DNA of 64,000 nt. Source: Ralstonia pickettii. GTDB lineage: Bacteria > Pseudomonadota > Gammaproteobacteria > Burkholderiales > Burkholderiaceae. Where the stretch lies: NCBI RefSeq assembly GCF_000607165.1, contig NZ_JFZG01000034.1, forward strand, positions 1 to 64,000, written 5' to 3'. Positions 59,651-64,000 of the stretch are shown piece by piece. A program made the translations under genes and the position numbers. The notes below the pieces were generated by a model. That model was not told where the DNA came from and did not search any database. It saw only the letters and a program-made list of their open reading frames with translations. Positions within the stretch are counted from its first letter, which is position 1. Every line of letters begins with the position of its first letter.

Positions 59651-59869
59651 GTGAGCACCTCAAGGGAGGAAGCGTTACACGCGCTAAATCGAGCTTGCAA
59701 GGTTCGACAGCGGAGCGGCCGCTACGCCTACGGCACCATCGTCGAGGTGCATGCAAGTGGCGACTATCTAAAATTCCAGAAAGGAATGGATGGGAGATTG
59801 AAGCCGCAGTGGTATCGCCGGGAGAGCGTTGTTTTGCTGCCTGCGGATCCCGATGCAGAGAGCACCTAG
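59651..59869 (+). CDS. small hypothetical protein
   Basis: 72 aa, GTG start preceded by GAGAGGAG. Basic, beta-like segment Tyr-Gly-Thr-Ile-Val-Glu-Val. No family recognised. Confidence 0.45.
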   Translation: MSTSREEALHALNRACKVRQRSGRYAYGTIVEVHASGDYLKFQKGMDGRLKPQWYRRESVVLLPADPDAEST

Positions 59870-60097
59870 CGCGCACGTACTCGCCCCTCCATATCTGGGC
59901 CGCCTCGTGGGCCCCATGTCGGGAACCACAGGCAGCGCTCAACTTGAAACCCCTCCCGTTTGTGGCTCCTTTCTAGATTGTTCGCGTAATCGGGCGCAGG
60001 TATCGTCATCTCCATCTTCCACAAGTGGTGATCGCGCGCGCCTGGCAATTATCCGGCGCAGCCGCACCACATGCAGTGACGAGCAACGGAGAACGAA

Positions 60098-61351
60098 ATG
60101 CTGACAGAAGTGGAACGCCTCGACTTGCGTGACCAGCTTTTCGCGAAGCGCTTCCAAGCAGGACACAAGGAACAGATCTTCGAGCTGCTGGCGGTGGTGC
60201 CAGGAGAGAAGGACGGTGCCGAGGCGGTGGTTCACTATTCGTTCGCGCCGCCAGTGTGGGAACGGTCAGCTTGTGCCACCGACCACCACGTGTATGTAGC
60301 CCAGCTGATTGGCAGCACCTCCTACAAGGGTCGTGCAATCGCATGCGTGCATCACGACTACTTGTGCGACGAGTGGCCGATCGATTGGAACGCTACAGCG
60401 AAGCACCCTTCCAGAGACTTCCCAACCTTGGTAGTGCGCGAATACGCCGATGGTTCAGTGAAGGGTGTGCTCATGCGCCAGGCTCGGTCATATACGTACG
60501 TTGGATTCACAGCGGACTACGTCGAGCCTGAAGAGGTGGAGACCGCTCTCAAGATGCTGGGGGCCTTGGCGCCCCGTCAAAAGTACTGCGGATGGTTCAA
60601 AGACTCCGACATCGCTGCGGAGTCCCTGGAGGCGGCAATCTCCATGACGGCAGAGTCCCCAGGTGGGCAGAAGTTCGTTGTGCTTTACCGCGACATTGAG
60701 TGGTTCTCAGGGATCTGGAACAACCCCACGAAGGATGCACTGCTGGGCGGGACCTTCAGTTTGACGAGCGTTGCTGACTTCCACGGTACTCGCGTGTCGA
60801 GAGCTAAGCGAGCGTCACGACCAGGGTTGGTCGAAGTCCGGAAGAATATGGCGATCTCCGGGAGCTATTCTGCGCTTCGTGCTGCGCTAAATCTGCTCAC
60901 GGATACAGTTCCTTGGTCCAAGATTAAGCAAGACTACGAAGCGAATGGCGCTGTGAAGTCGTTGTGCGATTGGTGGAACGCCAACGCTCCCGAGGAGATG
61001 CGATTTGCCGGCGCGTTCCGAGTATATCGCTGGAATCCCGGTGATATGACGTTCGTTGCAGGTGATCCGGAAGAGCCTGCAATGCAAGCCAACGTGGCGG
61101 CAAACCTGCGCTCCTTTGCCCTCTTCGAAGAGGTTGGACAGCCCACAGTCCTCGTTTGGTTTTTGCGCGGACGTGCGTTCAATGCCGAAGAATCTGGCGG
61201 CACTGTGATCTTTTCTGCCAATGGCGTCCCTGCCTACGATCTAGCTCAATCCCTCGAAGAGACTGACGAAGCGTACTACTCGTTGGTTGGTCTTGAGGAA
61301 CTGTGGGTCAACGCCAGAATGTCCACGGCGGCTCATGAAGTCACCACTTAA
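60098..61351 (+). CDS. large hypothetical protein
   Basis: 417 aa, soluble. The sequence is Trp- and Asp-rich with blocks such as Val-His-His-Asp-Tyr and Phe-Val-Val-Leu-Tyr-Arg. No signal peptide, membrane segment or known domain seen. The ATG follows CGGAGAACG. Unrelated by eye to the leader-controlled genes. Confidence 0.6.
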   Translation: MLTEVERLDLRDQLFAKRFQAGHKEQIFELLAVVPGEKDGAEAVVHYSFAPPVWERSACATDHHVYVAQLIGSTSYKGRAIACVHHDYLCDEWPIDWNATAKHPSRDFPTLVVREYADGSVKGVLMRQARSYTYVGFTADYVEPEEVETALKMLGALAPRQKYCGWFKDSDIAAESLEAAISMTAESPGGQKFVVLYRDIEWFSGIWNNPTKDALLGGTFSLTSVADFHGTRVSRAKRASRPGLVEVRKNMAISGSYSALRAALNLLTDTVPWSKIKQDYEANGAVKSLCDWWNANAPEEMRFAGAFRVYRWNPGDMTFVAGDPEEPAMQANVAANLRSFALFEEVGQPTVLVWFLRGRAFNAEESGGTVIFSANGVPAYDLAQSLEETDEAYYSLVGLEELWVNARMSTAAHEVTT

Positions 61352-61412
61352 GCAGGGCGCCGGCCGCGGTCCAGAAAACGGGCGAACCCATTATTGAACG
61401 AAAGGGGGCTTC

Positions 61413-61802
61413 ATGCTGAGTAGTGCCATGTTCGCCACTGGAATTATATTTTGGGGCCTGGTGTTGTATTTCGTCCTCTGGCTGATTGCAGAGTTGATCT
61501 GGGCGTCAATTACGACTGCCAGTTGGCTGCGATTCGTGTGCCGTGCGGCGCGACTTCGCGGTGCCAGCCGTTACCCGACCGTGCTGAAGCTTGCCTCGCT
61601 ATATCTGAACAACTGGCCAATATTTTTTGGCTTCAGGAAAGGCGGATTGGTGTACCGCGAGTCCAATGGCGTATGGGAGGGGGTGGGCCATTGGAAAGTC
61701 CATCCACCTACGTCGCCATTTGACGCGAGCCACGCTTTGCCGTTCCACACCGGTAATGCGAGTCCAAATGTTGCAACCAAAGATCTATCGACCTCTAAAT
61801 GA
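61413..61802 (+). CDS. hypothetical membrane protein
   Basis: 129 aa. One or two hydrophobic segments in the first 40 residues, then a basic region and a Phe/Trp-rich tail. The stop overlaps the next start (ATGA at 61799-61802). Probable operon with the secreted gene. Function unknown. Confidence 0.55.
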   Translation: MLSSAMFATGIIFWGLVLYFVLWLIAELIWASITTASWLRFVCRAARLRGASRYPTVLKLASLYLNNWPIFFGFRKGGLVYRESNGVWEGVGHWKVHPPTSPFDASHALPFHTGNASPNVATKDLSTSK

Positions 61803-62359
61803 AAATCAACTTCCTGGCCAACGCAGCCGCGCTCACGTTGCTGATCGTTTTTGCCGCTGCGAGCCCCGCGAATGCAGAATACCGACAGGTCTATGCGTGG
61901 ACGGAGGGCCGAGCGTCGCCCGAAGGGCACAAAGAGACATCGATTGCGGACGTGCGAGCGGCGAAGGAACGGCCCAATGGAACGTTGGGCGGAATGACAG
62001 CAGTCAGCGTGAAGGTGCTGCGGAAAGGGGCTCAGGAAGTCGAGCGCAACGTCATCATTCGCGATGGGGGGTACGCAGTGATCGGCGAACGCTACGCGTT
62101 CCCCATCGCGACTATTGGCGAACAGATCAATCCGGATGATTTCAGCGGGTTCTGGCGGCTGACAATCAGTAAGGTCACGTTCGACCAGAGCGGCGTCGCA
62201 ATGGTGGATGCTACGCTGGATTCGCGGGAGGCGCGCCAGCATGCCGCGTCGCAAACACTGTCAGTCCGGATTGGCGCCGGCGGCGAGGGAGCCATCATTC
62301 ACGGCGTCAACGGCAAGGATTACGTTCTTAGCGTACGGCACGTCGAACCGGTGATCTAA
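61799..62359 (+). CDS. hypothetical secreted protein
   Basis: 186 aa. Signal peptide with a Met-Lys start and Ala-Ser-Pro-Ala-Asn-Ala-Glu cleavage at about residue 25. The mature part has beta-like strands and no cysteines. Likely periplasmic. Coupled to the membrane gene upstream. Confidence 0.65.
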   Translation: MKINFLANAAALTLLIVFAAASPANAEYRQVYAWTEGRASPEGHKETSIADVRAAKERPNGTLGGMTAVSVKVLRKGAQEVERNVIIRDGGYAVIGERYAFPIATIGEQINPDDFSGFWRLTISKVTFDQSGVAMVDATLDSREARQHAASQTLSVRIGAGGEGAIIHGVNGKDYVLSVRHVEPVI

Positions 62360-62460
62360 CGCTGTGCCGCAATCAAAATCGAAGTGACGGGACCCATTTC
62401 GGGCGACTCAGCGCTTAATTGAGGCCAGACAAGACGTCACGGTTCTCAGATAGGACTCAG

Positions 62461-62646
62461 ATGACTCTACGCTTTCAGGTGTTTTCACGGAGCGGAACAA
62501 GCTGTCCCTCGTACTCGGCACCGTGGTATTGGTTGGCCTCGCTGGTCGCCACGTTCCGGTATGGCAAGGGCGATTACTGCAGGATCCTGGATGCGCGCAC
62601 GGGCGTCACGATGATGGAATGGAAGTTGGCGAAGAGCGCAAGCTAG
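62461..62646 (+). CDS. small hypothetical protein
   Basis: 61 aa, with two cysteines and several Trp. No clear ribosome-binding site and no family. Located between the secreted gene and leader copy 15. Confidence 0.35.
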   Translation: MTLRFQVFSRSGTSCPSYSAPWYWLASLVATFRYGKGDYCRILDARTGVTMMEWKLAKSAS

Positions 62647-62752
62647 ATTTCGCGCTATACTTTCGCAGCAACATTCGCAAGGCAGCTGGACCTGATCTAG
62701 CCAATGGCACCTAGTGCCTCTCTCTTGCCGCCCAGCGCGGCGTCTTTGTTCA

Positions 62753-62812
62753 AATCCCCGCGGGGCAGCATCCCGCTCCGGGTCCTGCTTCGCACGTATC
62801 CTGGAGCAGGAA
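62753..62812 (+). promoter_or_regulatory. structured 5' leader, copy 15
   Basis: ATCCCC with GCGGG/CCCGC, then TCCTGCT/AGCAGGA over the ribosome-binding site. A TATACT -10-like box and a GGCAGCTGGACC...CTAGCC hairpin precede it at about 62659-62702. Confidence 0.75.
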
Positions 62813-63799
62813 ATGAATCCGTCTTTGACCCGTTTGCTTGAGTCGCGCATGCCGCGTGACCAAGTCAATGCGTATCTCGATCCGGGGTTGGTTACCCGTG
62901 TCGGCATCCCTCATCGCAGTGGCAAGCTCGTGTTCCACGCCTTCAATGAAGGTTACCCGGTGATGGTGAGTGCAAATGCGTTTTGGGATCCGGCTGCACG
63001 TCAGTTCGCGTTTCCTTCCGCAACTGACCTTTCCGAGTTGGACTACGCGTTAGATTCGGCCGGATATAGCGCGATCTCGCTTTGGCAAAAGAAGGGCACG
63101 CAATCTGGGATAGCGGGAGTGTACCCCTGGAGTTTGGAGCAGTACCTTGCTTTTGCAATATCGACTCGCGCGAGTTGGTATGCGCAACCCGACTTGTGCT
63201 GTGAGCCCGAAATATGCAGCAACGATGAGGAAATCGACTACCGCATCGACGCCACAGCAACACTGTTGGAAGGTTGCCTTCGGATCGCCTACGAGTACCA
63301 GAACCAGCTAGTCCAGCAAGGGTGGTCTGAGTCATCTGTTCGGAATGAGGTGCGTCTTCCCGTGCCTGTCTTGCAGGGCTGGCGAATTTCACACTACGCA
63401 AGGAGCCTTGAGCTCATGCGCGCGGTATGGGAGCGCTGGCAACCTTGGGCAGCGCCGCCGGCGCTGATTGGCCTCGGGTCGGTCTGCCGACGAAGCTTGG
63501 GGCATCCAGATCACGGTCTGTTCGCAATCCTCGCAAGTCTCGAAGGAGAACTTCCTGAAACCAGTCGATTGCACTTGTTCGGCATAAAGGGAACTGCAAT
63601 CGACCAACTGAAAATGTTCGACTGGATCGCGTCGACAGATTCGATGTCCTTCGACCTCGGTGCGCGTCGAAAGGCCTTTGAAGCTGGGATTTCCAACACC
63701 ATCGACCATCGGAAGCGCGAGATGAGTAAGTGGATGGAAACTGCAAGGCGCCGCGCCATGCCGGCAACCGGCGATCAGTTCCGCCTCAAGCTGCACTGA
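62813..63799 (+). CDS. DpdA-family transglycosylase-like protein
   Basis: 328 aa. Ile-Gly-Leu-Gly-Ser-Val-Cys-Arg-Arg (219-227), Leu-His-Leu-Phe-Gly-Ile-Lys-Gly (253-260) and Ser-Thr-Asp-Ser-Met-Ser-Phe-Asp (274-281) match the conserved phrases of the tRNA-guanine-transglycosylase paralogues named DpdA, which insert 7-deazaguanines into DNA. Val-Leu-Gln-Gly-Trp (186-190) also fits. No CxCxxC zinc motif of tRNA enzymes is visible. The enzyme would protect DNA by base modification, using preQ0 from the host queuosine pathway. No other dpd genes are seen nearby. Under leader copy 15. Confidence 0.7.
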   Translation: MNPSLTRLLESRMPRDQVNAYLDPGLVTRVGIPHRSGKLVFHAFNEGYPVMVSANAFWDPAARQFAFPSATDLSELDYALDSAGYSAISLWQKKGTQSGIAGVYPWSLEQYLAFAISTRASWYAQPDLCCEPEICSNDEEIDYRIDATATLLEGCLRIAYEYQNQLVQQGWSESSVRNEVRLPVPVLQGWRISHYARSLELMRAVWERWQPWAAPPALIGLGSVCRRSLGHPDHGLFAILASLEGELPETSRLHLFGIKGTAIDQLKMFDWIASTDSMSFDLGARRKAFEAGISNTIDHRKREMSKWMETARRRAMPATGDQFRLKLH

Positions 63800-63861
63800 G
63801 TCCTTTCATTGTCAGATGTTCAAGCCCTTCAGTAGTTGGGCTCGCGCATCACTTTCTTTTA

Positions 63862-63923
63862 TCACCCTCGCGGGGCAAACTCCCCGCTGGGTGGTTTGCT
63901 TCGCACCAAACACGGAGCAATTC
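63862..63923 (+). promoter_or_regulatory. structured 5' leader, copy 16
   Basis: ACCC ... GGGT with GCGGGG/CCCCGC, a perfect match, then TTGCT/AGCAA at the ribosome-binding site. Confidence 0.75.
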
Positions 63924-64000
63924 ATGCAGAACAACCTGGTTCTCATCCCAACGCATCTGATCCAATCGCTGCTCGCTTTCGCGAAAGCACATGAGCACAG
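63924..64000 (+). CDS. partial gene under leader copy 16
   Basis: Only the first 25 codons lie in the window. The start Met-Gln-Asn-Asn-Leu-Val-Leu-Ile-Pro is set by the leader. Helical region with His residues; function cannot be assigned. Confidence 0.5.
   Translation, partial: MQNNLVLIPTHLIQSLLAFAKAHEH

Noticed and set aside
1-64000. tRNA genes or attachment sites
   Set aside because: No tRNA-like TTCGAATCC loop with matching arms was found, so no integration site can be called in this window.

Overview
The window looks like an accessory region of a large mobile element (an integrative conjugative element or a megaplasmid) in a high-GC proteobacterium. A betaproteobacterium of the Burkholderiales type fits best, because the H-NS-like protein (50195-50506) and the RadA (47632-49005) have that flavour. 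There are no ribosomal, tRNA or central-metabolism genes. Nearly every gene is small, on the plus strand and hypothetical, and no conjugation, replication or integrase gene is visible here, so the type of element is inferred.

Layout. (1) 1-5200: short hypothetical, secreted and membrane genes. (2) 5189-7330: a minus-strand AbiEi/AbiEii-like toxin-antitoxin pair with palindromic operators. (3) 7331-8647: gene-free, with a possible small RNA ending at a good terminator. (4) 8648-15149: a phage-like cluster of zinc-motif and DUF551-like proteins, then an adenine DNA methyltransferase. (5) 15195-18157: tiny genes. (6) 18213-29660: a run of 12 genes or operons, each preceded by the same structured 5' leader and several ending in strong terminators. 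(7) 29740-46829: an SOS-type promoter, then many small secreted or membrane proteins mixed with an M50 protease, a Cys-His-Asp protein, an acetyltransferase, an ATP-grasp protein, a possible nuclease, an FtsH-like peptidase lacking the AAA domain, a uracil-DNA-glycosylase-like protein, a GIN-domain lipoprotein, an ASCH protein and a DUF4031 protein. (8) 47632-52996: RadA, a coiled-coil protein, an H-NS-like silencer and a large SPFH/flotillin-like protein. (9) 53058-64000: more hypotheticals, four further leader copies, a DUF1294 protein and a probable DpdA-family (7-deazaguanine DNA modification) transglycosylase.

The most striking signal is the leader family. Sixteen copies lie directly before start codons. 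Each has a consensus of (a) usually a small TCACC/GGTGA hairpin, (b) an ACCC...GGGT stem enclosing a GCGGG/CCCGC hairpin, and (c) a hairpin pairing the Shine-Dalgarno GGAGCAGG with an upstream CCTGCT. Compensatory changes between copies support stems b and c. Many copies follow a shared promoter with a TTCC-N5-GGAA dyad, a TANNCT -10 box and a GGTAGCTGG hairpin. The genes therefore look like one regulon under joint transcriptional and translational control. It may correspond to, or be related to, a mobile-element leader class already described (such as the radC RNA motif), which could not be checked here.
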